From positions 1,054,001 through 1,118,000 of the forward strand of contig NZ_JABXWB010000001.1 of assembly GCF_013375555.1 (NCBI RefSeq): a stretch of 64,000 nt of DNA, written 5' to 3'. How positions within the stretch are numbered: the stretch's first letter is position 1; each line of letters starts with the position of its first letter. Positions 27,364 to 37,363 of the stretch are shown in pieces. Position numbers and translations under genes: made by a program. Below the pieces are notes generated by a model. That model worked only from the letters and a program-made list of their open reading frames with translations. It was not told the DNA's origin and did no database searches. The stretch comes from Sphingobium sp. EM0848 (lineage in GTDB: Bacteria > Pseudomonadota > Alphaproteobacteria > Sphingomonadales > Sphingomonadaceae).

Positions 27364-28410
27364 TTATTCGCGAGCGGTGTTGGCGGCCAGTTCCGGCTCG
27401 TCCCGATAGAGGAGCATGACCGATCCGTCCTGTCCGTCCACCACCCGGACCGGCAGGCCGCGTTGCACGGCGGAGAGAAATGCCTTGCTGTCGGTGATGC
27501 GGAAGCGGCCGCCGATGCGCAGAGAGGAAACGCGCGTATCGCCGATCAGGATCGGCGCCCAGCGGTAGCGGTTGAACTCGCCAGTGGCTTGTTCGATCGT
27601 TTCGTCGTCCAGTTCCACCATGTGCGTGCGCCAGGCGGTGCGCTGGCTGACCAGACGCGAATCGAGGCGCGTGAGTGCAATGCTGCGCGGCTGGATGATG
27701 GCGCCGCTGCCTGCACTGACCCGTTCAGCCACCTTATTGCCTGAATGGACCGTCACCACGCCACGGGTCACGGTCAGTTCGACGAGCGAAGGACGCAGGC
27801 GCACATTGAAAGTGGTGCCCTTGGCGCGGATGACGGCGGATCGTGCCTCCACATCGAAGGGGCGGGCGGGGTCGCGGGCGACATCGACGGAGGCTTCGCC
27901 CTTGAGGATGCGGACCTTTCGGCCATGATCGGTGAAGCGCACCTCTGCAGCGCTGTTGCTGTTGAGGTGCAGGATGGACCCGTCGTTGAGGGTTACGTCG
28001 CTGATCTGGCCGATGCGGGTTTCATGGCGATCGACGCCATTGAAGGTGCAGATCGTGACGATTGCCGCGATGATGAACAATATCACCGCAACGGCGGCGG
28101 CGATCATGATGTTGCGCGACAGGCGGCGCTGCTGCTCTTCGCTGGTGATGGCTTCCAGCGGGGGCAGATTGACTTCGGCGGCGGCGCTCTTGAGCCGTTC
28201 GGCGGCTTCCCACGCGGCTTCGGCTCTCGCGAACGCTACGGCATGGCGGGGATCCGACTCGATCCAGCGGCAGATTTCCGCTTCATCCTTGGGAGAAGGA
28301 TCGCTGTTAAGCCTTGCCAGCAGGCGCGCGGCTTCCGCCTCGATCTTGTCCCTGCTTTCGTAGCCCGAATCTGGTTCCGACGCCTGCACGTTCGAAATCC
28401 GTTTCCTCAC
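27364..28410 (-). CDS. FecR-family anti-sigma/signal transducer
   Basis: A 348-residue FecR-like protein: N-terminal cytoplasmic DUF4880 domain (residues about 20-75), one membrane helix (IMIAAAVAVILFIIAAIVTIC), a periplasmic FecR domain (GQISDVTLNDGSILHLNSNS and VRILKGEASVDVARDPARPF) and a C-terminal DUF4974-like domain. It would relay a receptor signal to the sigma factor encoded just upstream. The start codon is GTG at 28410, and the gene overlaps the sigma-factor 3' end by 104 bp. No partner TonB receptor gene is adjacent. Confidence 0.9.
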   Translation of the reverse strand: MRKRISNVQASEPDSGYESRDKIEAEAARLLARLNSDPSPKDEAEICRWIESDPRHAVAFARAEAAWEAAERLKSAAAEVNLPPLEAITSEEQQRRLSRNIMIAAAVAVILFIIAAIVTICTFNGVDRHETRIGQISDVTLNDGSILHLNSNSAAEVRFTDHGRKVRILKGEASVDVARDPARPFDVEARSAVIRAKGTTFNVRLRPSLVELTVTRGVVTVHSGNKVAERVSAGSGAIIQPRSIALTRLDSRLVSQRTAWRTHMVELDDETIEQATGEFNRYRWAPILIGDTRVSSLRIGGRFRITDSKAFLSAVQRGLPVRVVDGQDGSVMLLYRDEPELAANTARE

Positions 28411-28912
28411 GTTCTGCCCAGGCCCGCATAACTATTGCGATCGCTTTGGCCAGATGTTTTTCAACTGTAGAAACGGAGAGAGACATTTCCTCCGCTATTT
28501 CCAGCATCGATTTTTCATGGATGCGGCGAAGAATGAAGACCCGACGGCATTGCGTAGGCAGCGAATCGACGATCGTTTCGACCTGACGCAATGCTTCGCG
28601 GGCGTGGAGTTGTGCTTCCACGTTATTTTCGCCTTGCAGCAGTTCCAGATCGGCAATGGTTTCGAAGCTCACCACCTTGTTGCGGCGGGCGGCATCGATG
28701 ACGAGGTTGCGGGCGATCGTGAACAGATAGGCACGGCCCGTCGTCACATTTTCCCAATTTTCGGTGGCATAGGCGCGTGCGAGTACCTCCGCGACCATAT
28801 CCTCCAGTTCCTGATTGGCAGGAAGTATCCGCCTGAGCCGCCCGCGTAGAGCAGCTTCCTGTGGCAGGATCACTGTCTTGAACCATTCCAGCTTAGCGCG
28901 AACCCTGTGCAC
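28307..28912 (-). CDS. ECF RNA polymerase sigma factor, FecI type
   Basis: A 201-residue extracytoplasmic-function sigma factor: region 2 (ELEDMVAEVLARAYATENWENV, GRAYLFTIARNLVIDAARR) in the first half and region 4 (LPTQCRRVFILRRIHEKSMLEIAEEMSLSVSTVEKHLAKA, in separated blocks) in the second. The start codon is GTG at 28912. The paired downstream FecR-like gene overlaps its end by 104 bp, so the two are almost surely one transcript. Only the last part of this overlap (from about residue 170) is unusual in sequence, being Arg/Gly-rich. Confidence 0.9.
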   Translation of the reverse strand: MHRVRAKLEWFKTVILPQEAALRGRLRRILPANQELEDMVAEVLARAYATENWENVTTGRAYLFTIARNLVIDAARRNKVVSFETIADLELLQGENNVEAQLHAREALRQVETIVDSLPTQCRRVFILRRIHEKSMLEIAEEMSLSVSTVEKHLAKAIAIVMRAWAEREETDFERAGVGTRFGLRKQGQDRGGSRAPAGKA

Positions 28913-29071
28913 GTTGACCCCCTTGCTGTCAGCCGCGCCTCTCCCGCAATTTCATATGTTTGTCATAGTTCAATCATGGATGCAGGGGGCTGTCTAGCGC
29001 TACCAAAGACATTATTGCCCGTTTCTGTGGAAAACTTGCCCCCTGTTGCCAAATTGCGTCGATAGAGCCTG

Positions 29072-29263
29072 CTAAATCGGCGGCAGTTCAGACGGCGCGC
29101 TGTCGGGTTGGTCGAAATCGGGATTTTGTGGCACGATTTCGGGAGGTTCTCCCGCCGGCGTTTCCGCGGGCGTGGCCGGGGCGGGGGTTTCCGGTGGGGA
29201 TTGCGGCTCGATCTTGTCGGGTTGGGGGACGCCGTCGGGGGCGGGATCGGGCTGGGTCGCCAT
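29072..29263 (-). CDS. small proline-rich protein (63 aa)
   Basis: A 63-residue proline-, glutamate- and alanine-rich protein (repeated short PETP/AETPA-type units), with no hydrophobic segment, cysteine or signal peptide. The start at 29263 has a near-perfect AAGGAGAGA ribosome site 7 bases upstream, which is the main evidence that it is translated. Such disordered peptides are common in sphingomonads; no function is known to me. Confidence 0.6.
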   Translation of the reverse strand: MATQPDPAPDGVPQPDKIEPQSPPETPAPATPAETPAGEPPEIVPQNPDFDQPDSAPSELPPI

Positions 29264-29322
29264 GATTGTCTCTCCTTCAATATGCGGCTACGCTTGGGTA
29301 GCCGAGCGGGTTCCCCACGAAC

Positions 29323-29342
29323 TTATCCCCAGCTTATCCACA
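29323..29342 (+). promoter_or_regulatory. pair of DnaA-box-like sites upstream of tRNA-Leu
   Basis: TTATCCCCA (29323-29331) and TTATCCACA (29334-29342) sit in tandem 2 bp apart; the second matches the E. coli DnaA box exactly and the first differs at one base. A third weaker match, TGTGGAAAA, lies at 29026-29034. No AT-rich unwinding element or dnaA/parAB gene is nearby, so this is not an origin as seen here. Confidence 0.45.
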
Positions 29343-29407
29343 GCCTTGACCCGTGGGCCTTGCTTCGCGAGACTCTTTTCTCTATGCCGCGCCGACCGGC
29401 GACCGAT

Positions 29408-29492
29408 GCGGGCGTGGCGAAATTGGTAGACGCGCCAGATTTAGGTTCTGGTATCGCAAGATGTGGGGGTTCGAGTCCCTTCGCCCGCACCA
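29408..29492 (+). tRNA. tRNA-Leu (anticodon TAG)
   Basis: An 85-base tRNA with a long variable arm, as expected for leucine. The acceptor GCGGGCG pairs with CGCCCGC, the anticodon stem CCAGA/TCTGG encloses the loop TTTAGGT, and CCA is encoded. The anticodon TAG reads CTN leucine codons. tig follows 67 bp downstream. Confidence 0.95.
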
Positions 29493-29559
29493 GTGCGCCA
29501 GACTGATGGATGCGCAGGCGCCAACGAAATTCAGCTGAAGAAAGCGTTTGAGAGAAGAG

Positions 29560-31170
29560 ATGCAGACTGTTGAGACGTTGAACGAGGGGCTGAAGCGCGC
29601 CTACACCGTGACCATCACGTCGAAGGACATCGACGCCCGCGTGGAAAAGGAAGTGGCCGCTATCGCGCCGCAGGTCCGCATGCCCGGCTTCCGTCCCGGC
29701 AAGGTGCCCGCCAATCTCGTCAAGAAGATGCACGGCGAATCGCTGCAGCGCGACGCGCTGAACAGCTCGATTCAGGACAGCATCCAAAAGCTGATCGCCG
29801 ACAACAAGCTGCGCCCCGCGATGCAGCCGTCCGTCGAACTGGATGAAGGTTTCGAATTCGGCAAGGATGCCGAGATCAAGGTTGCGCTGGAAGTGCTGCC
29901 CGAAATCGCCGCGCCGAGCGTCGATGGGCTGAAGCTGGAGCGTCTGACCGCCGACGTCGCTGACGCGCAGGTCGATGAGGCTGCCGGCCGTATCGCGACC
30001 CAGCAGGGCGCTCTGGAAGAGCATGCCGCCAGCCACAAGGCGAAGGACGGTGACACGCTGACCATCGATTTCGTCGGCAAGATCGACGGCGAAGCCTTTG
30101 AAGGCGGTTCCGCCGAAGACGTGAAGCTGAAGATCGGCTCCGGCCAGTTCATTCCGGGCTTCGAAGAGCAGCTGACCGGCGTCAAGAAGGGTGAGGAAAA
30201 GGTCATCACCGTGACCTTCCCCGAGGATTATGGCGCTGCGCACCTTGCCGGCAAAGAAGCGACCTTCGATATCACGGTCAAGGCGATCCTGAACGCCGAC
30301 AAGCCCAAGCTGGACGATGATTTCGCCAAGTCGCTGGGTCTGGAAGGTCTGGACAAGCTCAAGGAGCTTCTGAAGGGCCAGATCGAGCAGGAACATAATG
30401 GCCTGACCCGCACCTATATGAAGCGTAAGCTGCTGGACCAGCTCGCCGCCGCTCATGATTTCGACGTGCCGCCGAGCATGGTCGAGGCCGAGTTCAACCA
30501 GATCTGGGCGCAGCTTCAGCATGAAGCCGGCCATGAGGAAGATCCGGAAGCCGCGCTGGCCGAGATGGAAGCGGAAAAGGAAGACTATCGCGGCATCGCC
30601 GTGCGTCGCGTCCGCCTGGGCCTGCTGCTTTCGGAAATCGGTCAGGCGAACGGCGTGGTCGTGTCGGATCAGGAAATGAACCGCCTGATCATGCAGGCTG
30701 CCCAGCAGTACAGCCCGCAGGATCGCGAGCGTTTCGTGCAGTACGTCCGTCAGGACCCGATGGCCGCCGCCCAGCTGCGCGCGCCGCTCTATGAGGACAA
30801 GGTCGTCGACTTCCTGTTCGACAAGGCCGAGATCACCGACCGCGCCGTCAGCCGCGAAGAGCTGGAAGCTGCGATCGAAGCCGAAGATGGCGATCTGAAG
30901 CCGCACGTCCATGGTCCGGGTTGTGGTCACGATCATGACCATGACGAGAAGCCCAAGGCGAAGAAGGCTGCTCCCAAGAAGAAGGCAGAGGCTGAGGAAG
31001 CCGCTCCGGCCGCTGAAGCGGACGCTGCTGAGGAAGCGCCGGCCAAGAAGGCGCCGGCTAAGAAGGCCGCCGCCAAGAAGGACGAGGCTGTTGCTGAAGA
31101 AGCTGCCGCTGAGGACAAGCCCAAGGCCAAGAAGGCTCCTGCCAAGAAGGCTGCCGCCAAGGCTGAATAA
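29560..31170 (+). CDS. tig: trigger factor with long charged C-terminal tail
   Basis: A ribosome-bound chaperone and peptidyl-prolyl isomerase of 536 residues from ATG 29560, longer than E. coli TF (432). Ribosome-binding N-terminal domain with GFRPGKVP near residue 45, the FKBP-type PPIase domain (DTLTIDFVGKIDGEAFEGG) in the middle and the helical chaperone domain are all complete. The last roughly 90 residues are an unusual addition: a short His/Gly/Cys-rich piece (CGHDHDHD) followed by Lys/Ala/Glu repeats of histone H1 style. The gene precedes GT2, clpP and clpX. Confidence 0.93.
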   Translation: MQTVETLNEGLKRAYTVTITSKDIDARVEKEVAAIAPQVRMPGFRPGKVPANLVKKMHGESLQRDALNSSIQDSIQKLIADNKLRPAMQPSVELDEGFEFGKDAEIKVALEVLPEIAAPSVDGLKLERLTADVADAQVDEAAGRIATQQGALEEHAASHKAKDGDTLTIDFVGKIDGEAFEGGSAEDVKLKIGSGQFIPGFEEQLTGVKKGEEKVITVTFPEDYGAAHLAGKEATFDITVKAILNADKPKLDDDFAKSLGLEGLDKLKELLKGQIEQEHNGLTRTYMKRKLLDQLAAAHDFDVPPSMVEAEFNQIWAQLQHEAGHEEDPEAALAEMEAEKEDYRGIAVRRVRLGLLLSEIGQANGVVVSDQEMNRLIMQAAQQYSPQDRERFVQYVRQDPMAAAQLRAPLYEDKVVDFLFDKAEITDRAVSREELEAAIEAEDGDLKPHVHGPGCGHDHDHDEKPKAKKAAPKKKAEAEEAAPAAEADAAEEAPAKKAPAKKAAAKKDEAVAEEAAAEDKPKAKKAPAKKAAAKAE

Positions 31171-31189
31171 GGCCGTTTCGGTCTGAATG

Positions 31190-31230
31190 GAAAAGCGCCC
31201 GGCTTCGCAAGGAAGCCCGGGCGCTTTTCG
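31190..31230 (+). terminator. intrinsic terminator after tig
   Basis: A long hairpin (AAAAGCGCCCGG-CTT on the left, AAG-CCCGGGCGCTTTT on the right, one-base bulge) lies 20 bp after the tig stop and ends in TTTTCGTTT. It should separate tig from the glycosyltransferase transcript. Confidence 0.8.
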
Positions 31231-31330
31231 TTTCCTCCGCTTTTCATTTCTGCCGCGACATGGCAGACGAAATATTAATCAGGCCCGTTCATGTCGACAG
31301 GGGGCAGGGCGCCAAGAAGGTTATGGGTCG

Positions 31331-32308
31331 ATGAAGGAATTTCCGGCAGTGGAAAGCGGGGAGGGGGTTGCCGCGCCGCGGATTGCGGTCATTCTGCCTT
31401 GTTATAATGAGGCGGGGGCCATTGTGCAGACGGTGGAGGATTTCCGTCGCGCGCTGCCTTCTGCCGAAATCTACGTCTTCGACAATAACAGCACGGATGG
31501 CAGTCGCGAACTGGCAACTGGGGCGGGGGCCATCGTCCGCCGCGTCACGCAGCAGGGCAAGGGGCATGTCGTGCGCCGCATGTTCGCGGATGTGGATGCG
31601 GACATCTATATCATGGCCGATGGCGACGCGACCTATGAGGCCGCCGCCGCGCCGAAGATGGTTGCGGCTATGCTGGACGGCAATCTCGACATGGTGGTCG
31701 GGTCGCGCAAGAGCGAGATCGAGGAAGCCTATCGGCGGGGGCATCGGTTCGGTAATTGGGCGCTCACCAGCCTGTTGAAGCGCCTTTTCGGGCGCAGTTT
31801 TACCGACATTCTTTCGGGCTACCGCGTATTTTCCCGGCGGTTCGTGAAGAGCTTCCCGGTCCTTTCCGCCGGTTTCGAGATCGAAACGGAAATCAGCGTC
31901 CATGCGCTGGAACTCGCCATGCCGGTGGCCGAGGTCGTCACCGCTTATGGCGCGCGGCCGGAAGGGTCGGTGAGCAAGCTCAGCACCTATCGCGACGGTT
32001 GGCGTATCCTGCGGACGATCATCACGCTTTACCGCATCGAGCGGCCGATCCTGTTCTTTGGGATGATCGCGGCCCTGCTGGCGGCGACGGGTCTGATCCT
32101 GGCGGCTCCGCTGATCCTCACCTATATGAAGACCGGGCTGGTGCCGCGCTTCCCTACGGCCATATTGGTGACGGGGCTCATGATTCTCGCCACGCTTTCA
32201 GGCATGTGCGGCCTCATATTGGATACGGTGGTGCGCGGACGTCGGGAGGTCCGGCGACTCGCTTATCTCACCTTCCGCGCGCCGGCGGATTTTGCCCGGC
32301 GCGGCTGA
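31331..32308 (+). CDS. family 2 glycosyltransferase, membrane anchored
   Basis: A 325-residue GT2 enzyme. The GT-A fold is clear (IAVILPCYNEAGAIVQTVEDF, YVFDNNSTDGSRELA, and DXD-like MADGDATYE), and two hydrophobic helices close the C-terminus (from ILFFGMIAALLAATG and AILVTGLMILATLSG). It resembles dolichol/undecaprenyl-phosphate sugar transferases, so it may make a lipid-linked sugar at the inner membrane. The ATG at 31331 was chosen because the frame before it looks non-coding. It lies between tig and clpP, which normally are neighbours. Confidence 0.87.
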   Translation: MKEFPAVESGEGVAAPRIAVILPCYNEAGAIVQTVEDFRRALPSAEIYVFDNNSTDGSRELATGAGAIVRRVTQQGKGHVVRRMFADVDADIYIMADGDATYEAAAAPKMVAAMLDGNLDMVVGSRKSEIEEAYRRGHRFGNWALTSLLKRLFGRSFTDILSGYRVFSRRFVKSFPVLSAGFEIETEISVHALELAMPVAEVVTAYGARPEGSVSKLSTYRDGWRILRTIITLYRIERPILFFGMIAALLAATGLILAAPLILTYMKTGLVPRFPTAILVTGLMILATLSGMCGLILDTVVRGRREVRRLAYLTFRAPADFARRG

Positions 32309-32401
32309 CCTGACCCAAGCGTTTCACGCGACCCCTTGAACGATCTGTCTTTTGTCCCGATGTAGGGGTTGGGCAAAAGCAACATATCCTGAAAGAGCAA
32401 A

Positions 32402-33037
32402 ATGACCGATATCATGTCCGATCCCATGGCCGCTCTGGTCCCCATCGTCATCGAACAGTCGAACCGGGGCGAGCGCAGCTTCGACATTTATTCGCGCCTG
32501 TTGCGTGAGCGGATCATCTTCGTGACCGGTCAGGTCGAGGATCATATGGCCTCGCTGATCGTTGCCCAGCTGCTGTTCCTTGAGTCGGAAAATCCGAAGA
32601 AGGACATCTGGATGTACATCAACTCGCCCGGTGGCGTGGTGACGTCCGGCATGGCGATCCACGACACGATGAAATATATCCGCCCCCAGGTCGGCACCGT
32701 CTGCATCGGCCAGGCCGCCTCGATGGGCAGCTTCCTGCTCGCCGCTGGTGAGCCGGGCAAGCGCATCGCGCTCAGCAACGCGCGTATCATGGTCCACCAG
32801 CCTTCGGGCGGCGCGCAGGGCATGGCGTCCGACATCGAGATTCAGGCCAAGGAAATCCTGCGAATCCGCAGCCGCCTGAACAACCTCTACGTCCAATATA
32901 CCGGCCGTTCGCTGGAGGAAGTGGAGCGGGCGATGGACCGCGACACCTTCCTGGAGGCGGAGGAAGCCAAGGCGTTCGGTCTGGTCGATGAAGTGTTCGA
33001 CCGCCGCCCGGCCTTGCCCGAAACGAGCGAAGGCTAA
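32402..33037 (+). CDS. clpP: ATP-dependent Clp protease proteolytic subunit
   Basis: A 211-residue serine protease forming the tetradecameric chamber of ClpXP. The catalytic serine lies in [11 protein letters not shown] and the histidine in [10 protein letters not shown], with the aspartate towards the C-terminus ([21 protein letters not shown]). The frame starts at ATG 32402. clpX follows 133 bp downstream, probably from the same or a nested promoter. No anomalies. Confidence 0.96.
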   Translation: MTDIMSDPMAALVPIVIEQSNRGERSFDIYSRLLRERIIFVTGQVEDHMASLIVAQLLFLESENPKKDIWMYINSPGGVVTSGMAIHDTMKYIRPQVGTVCIGQAASMGSFLLAAGEPGKRIALSNARIMVHQPSGGAQGMASDIEIQAKEILRIRSRLNNLYVQYTGRSLEEVERAMDRDTFLEAEEAKAFGLVDEVFDRRPALPETSEG

Positions 33038-33170
33038 AACATAGGTTTACCGCACGCGCCCTTTTCTCCCCTTGTGAAACGGGCGCGTCGCGGTCTAGGA
33101 TGATCCTAGGACCAGAATATCCCTCGCCGACGCGGCGGTTCGCGAAAGGGCAGGGAAGAGAGATTGGCGA

Positions 33171-34439
<1,269 letters not shown>

Positions 34440-34467
34440 AGCGATCCTTAACATCTTGAAATTCAGG

Positions 34468-34498
34468 GGGTCGGCGATGCTTCGTCGGCCCTTTTTTT
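34468..34498 (+). terminator. intrinsic terminator after clpX
   Basis: A 10 bp stem (GGGTCGGCGA against TCGTCGGCCC, two G-U wobbles) with a TGCT loop and a run of seven T follows the clpX stop by 28 bp. Confidence 0.85.
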
Positions 34499-34802
34499 AT
34501 GGTTTTTGCGCAATCGCACAAAAATTCCTGTTGCGTTGCAAAATTGCACCACTGTTCAACAGAGAGGTTGTGATTTCATAAAATTATCTAAAATCAAATA
34601 CTTAAGTGAAATTTGGTAGATCCCTTCTGTAGTGTTTTGGTGGCGTAAGGCCCGATGTCATCTGGTGGCTATTATATTGTCGTAAAACTGTAATCAGAGC
34701 ATCACAGGTCCGTCGCCGTCGGCCGCCACAGGCGGTGCCAGCTCCACAGAGCAAAACAAAGCTGGCGCGACACGCCAAACTTTCAAAAGGGACAAAAACA
34801 AA
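34499..34802. other. AT-rich leader region of the TonB receptor gene
   Basis: Noncoding stretch between the clpX terminator and the TonB receptor. Bases 34500-34690 are clearly AT-richer than the surroundings and should hold the receptor's promoter; I see no confident -35/-10 pair, Fur box or riboswitch. The last 100 bp are GC-rich and form an untranslated leader. Confidence 0.45.
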
Positions 34803-37304
34803 ATGAAACAGCTTCTTATGTGTAGCGCCGCGGCTGTCGCCGTGGCGGCTCCCGTTGCTGCGCTTGCGCAGTCGACCGGTTCGATCGAAGCCGAAAACAC
34901 CATCATCGTCACCGGCGGCCGTTCGGCATCCAACGGCGTCGAAGGCATTGTCATTCCGGATTCGACGAAGGCTCGCGCAGTCCTGACACAGGAAATCATT
35001 GCACGTCAGGCCGCTGGCCAGACGATCCTGAACGCGATCAACCTGGTTCCCGGCGTGAACTTCACGAACTCGGACGCCTATGGTTCTGCCGGTGGTAACC
35101 TGCGCATCCGGGGCTTTGACGGCAATCGCGTCTCGCTCACCTTCGACGGTATTCCGCTGAACGATTCGGGCAATTATGCCATCTATCCCAATCAGATGCT
35201 TGATCCCGAACTGATCAAGGAAGTGAACGTCAATCTGGGCGCGACTGACATCGACAGCCCCACCGCTTCCGCTGCTGGCGGTACGGTCAATTACCGCACC
35301 ATCGTGCCCAGCGACGATTTTGGCGCCATGGTGTCGGGTTCCGCGGGCGAAAACAATTATTTCCGCCTGTTCGGCAAGATCGAAACCGGCGAAATCGGCC
35401 CCTGGGGCACGAAGATGTTCTTCGCTGCAAGCACTGCCCGCAACGATAAGTTCAAGGGGCCGGGTGAGATCGAGAAGCAGCAATATAATGCGCGCATCTA
35501 TCAGCCGCTTGGCAGCAATGGCGATTTCATTTCGCTCGCCGGCCACTGGAGCGTGAACCGTAATAATTTCTATCGCAATCCCAGCGTGAACGACATGCGC
35601 ACGCTGTTCGGGACCGGGACCGTTCCGGCTGCCGGCAATATTTCCTCCAGCAACCCGCTGAGCCTCGACCTGAGCAGTGCGCAGAAGGATGCGCTGTTCA
35701 ACTTCGAAAATGACGCGGTCTGCAATGCGGGCGTTGCGGGTTGTACCAACTATTACAAGGTGCGCATCAACCCCTCCAACACCGGTAATGTGCGCTTGAA
35801 TTCGCGCTTCACCTTGGCTGACAATCTGATCTTCACGCTCGACGGCGCCTATCAGTACACGCTGGCCAATGGCGGTGGCTTCACCGCGATCCGCGAAGAT
35901 GCGGCCCTGATCAAGGGTTCGAAGAGCACTGGCGTCGACTATAATGGCGACGGCGATACCACCGACACGATCGGTTTCTACACGCCGAACAACACCAACA
36001 CCAATCGCTACACACTGCTCGCATCGCTGATCTGGGACATCGCCCCGGAACATCGTGTGCGCCTGGCCTATACCTATGATCGCGCCCGTCATCGCCAGAC
36101 CGGCGAATGGGGCTATCTGAATGCCGATGGCAGCCCGGAAAACGTCTTCGGTGGCCGCAACGGTCGTCCGGTGCTGAACGCCGATGGCTTCCAACTGCAA
36201 CAGCGTGATCGTCTGTCGATCGCCCTGCTGAACCAGGTGGCCGGCCAGTATATCGGTAAGTTCATGGACGAGAAGCTGCGTGTCGAGCTGGGCGTCCGCG
36301 CACCCTTTTTCAAGCGCGATCTGGAAACCAATTGCTATATCCAGACCTCGGGCAGCGGCTTTGCGACCTGCACTAGCCAGCCGGCGAGCCAGTTGGTCAT
36401 CGTACCGCCTACCCAGGTTGCCCCGTTCCCGGCGAACTCGCTCTATGCGCCCTTCGAGGCCAACTACAAGTTCAACAAGGTTCTGCCGAACGTCGGTTTG
36501 ACCTACAGCCTGACGCCGGAAGCCAGCCTGTTCTGGAGCTACGCCAAGGGTTTGTCCGCGCCGCGCACGGATAATCTTTATCGCGCGCCGGTCGTCACGG
36601 TGACGCCGGAAACGACCGACTCTTTCGATCTGGGTGCGCGCTACACCTCGTCGAAGATCCAGGCACAGCTGACCACCTGGTATATCAGCTTCAAGAACCG
36701 GATCGTGACCTCCTACGACCAGGAACAGGGCATTTCTGTCGACCGCAATGTCGGCAAGGTCGAAGCCTATGGCGTCGATGCGAACATCGCTTACCAGCCG
36801 ATCAAGGAACTGACGCTCTACGCCTTCGGTTCGTACAACCACAGCCGTCTGAAGAGCGATATCCAGATCGGCAGCTGCTCGGCTGTGAGCGTCGCCAATG
36901 GTTGCGCGACGGTGGGTCAGGCGATCTATGCGCCGACGTCCGGCAAGCGCGTCACCGAAACGCCCGACTGGACGGTTGGTGGCCGTGCGCAGGTTGAGGT
37001 CGGCCCGGTGTCGGTCGGTGCTCAGGCGAAATATGTGGGCAGCCGCTATGCTACCGACGTCAACGACGTGAAGGTCCCGAGCTATACGCTCGTCGATCTC
37101 GACGCTCGCTTCAGCCTGGCGCAGTGGGGCGCGGACAAGACCTACTTCCAGCTGAACGTCATGAATCTGTTCAACAAATTCTATTTCGGCAACATCAGCA
37201 CGCAGATCAACGCTGGCACGATCCAGGGTCTTGCGGGTGCGAACCCCAACTTCTCGATCGGCGCGCCGCGCACGGTCATGGGGACACTGACCGTCGGTTT
37301 CTGA
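34803..37304 (+). CDS. TonB-dependent outer-membrane receptor
   Basis: An 833-residue receptor. A signal peptide ends near AALAQ (residues about 1-22), followed by a TonB-box-like NTIIVTGGR, the plug domain (INLVPGVNF, NLRIRGFDGNRVSLTFDGIPLND) and a 22-strand barrel closing with the aromatic C-terminus LTVGF. It imports a large or scarce ligand (siderophore, cobalamin or carbohydrate) with TonB energy. No FecI/FecR genes are adjacent and no transporter follows, so the ligand is unknown. It ends with its own terminator. Confidence 0.92.
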   Translation: MKQLLMCSAAAVAVAAPVAALAQSTGSIEAENTIIVTGGRSASNGVEGIVIPDSTKARAVLTQEIIARQAAGQTILNAINLVPGVNFTNSDAYGSAGGNLRIRGFDGNRVSLTFDGIPLNDSGNYAIYPNQMLDPELIKEVNVNLGATDIDSPTASAAGGTVNYRTIVPSDDFGAMVSGSAGENNYFRLFGKIETGEIGPWGTKMFFAASTARNDKFKGPGEIEKQQYNARIYQPLGSNGDFISLAGHWSVNRNNFYRNPSVNDMRTLFGTGTVPAAGNISSSNPLSLDLSSAQKDALFNFENDAVCNAGVAGCTNYYKVRINPSNTGNVRLNSRFTLADNLIFTLDGAYQYTLANGGGFTAIREDAALIKGSKSTGVDYNGDGDTTDTIGFYTPNNTNTNRYTLLASLIWDIAPEHRVRLAYTYDRARHRQTGEWGYLNADGSPENVFGGRNGRPVLNADGFQLQQRDRLSIALLNQVAGQYIGKFMDEKLRVELGVRAPFFKRDLETNCYIQTSGSGFATCTSQPASQLVIVPPTQVAPFPANSLYAPFEANYKFNKVLPNVGLTYSLTPEASLFWSYAKGLSAPRTDNLYRAPVVTVTPETTDSFDLGARYTSSKIQAQLTTWYISFKNRIVTSYDQEQGISVDRNVGKVEAYGVDANIAYQPIKELTLYAFGSYNHSRLKSDIQIGSCSAVSVANGCATVGQAIYAPTSGKRVTETPDWTVGGRAQVEVGPVSVGAQAKYVGSRYATDVNDVKVPSYTLVDLDARFSLAQWGADKTYFQLNVMNLFNKFYFGNISTQINAGTIQGLAGANPNFSIGAPRTVMGTLTVGF

Positions 37305-37328
37305 TCGCTATCAGAAGAGTAGAAGAGG

Positions 37329-37360
37329 GAGGCGCGGGCATTGTCCGCGCCTCTTTTTTT
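37329..37360 (+). terminator. intrinsic terminator after the TonB receptor
   Basis: A perfect 9 bp stem (GAGGCGCGG with CCGCGCCTC) followed by seven T, 24 bp after the receptor stop and just before the convergent mtgA end. Confidence 0.88.
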
Positions 37361-37363
37361 GGG

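Noticed and set aside
29323..29342. Chromosome replication origin
   Set aside because: Only two or three DnaA boxes, no AT-rich unwinding tract and no origin-linked genes; kept as a DnaA-box pair only.
34602..36842. 746-residue open frame antisense to the TonB receptor gene
   Set aside because: It mirrors the coding gene in a GC-rich genome with few stops. It has no recognisable domain, and the + strand protein is a clear receptor.
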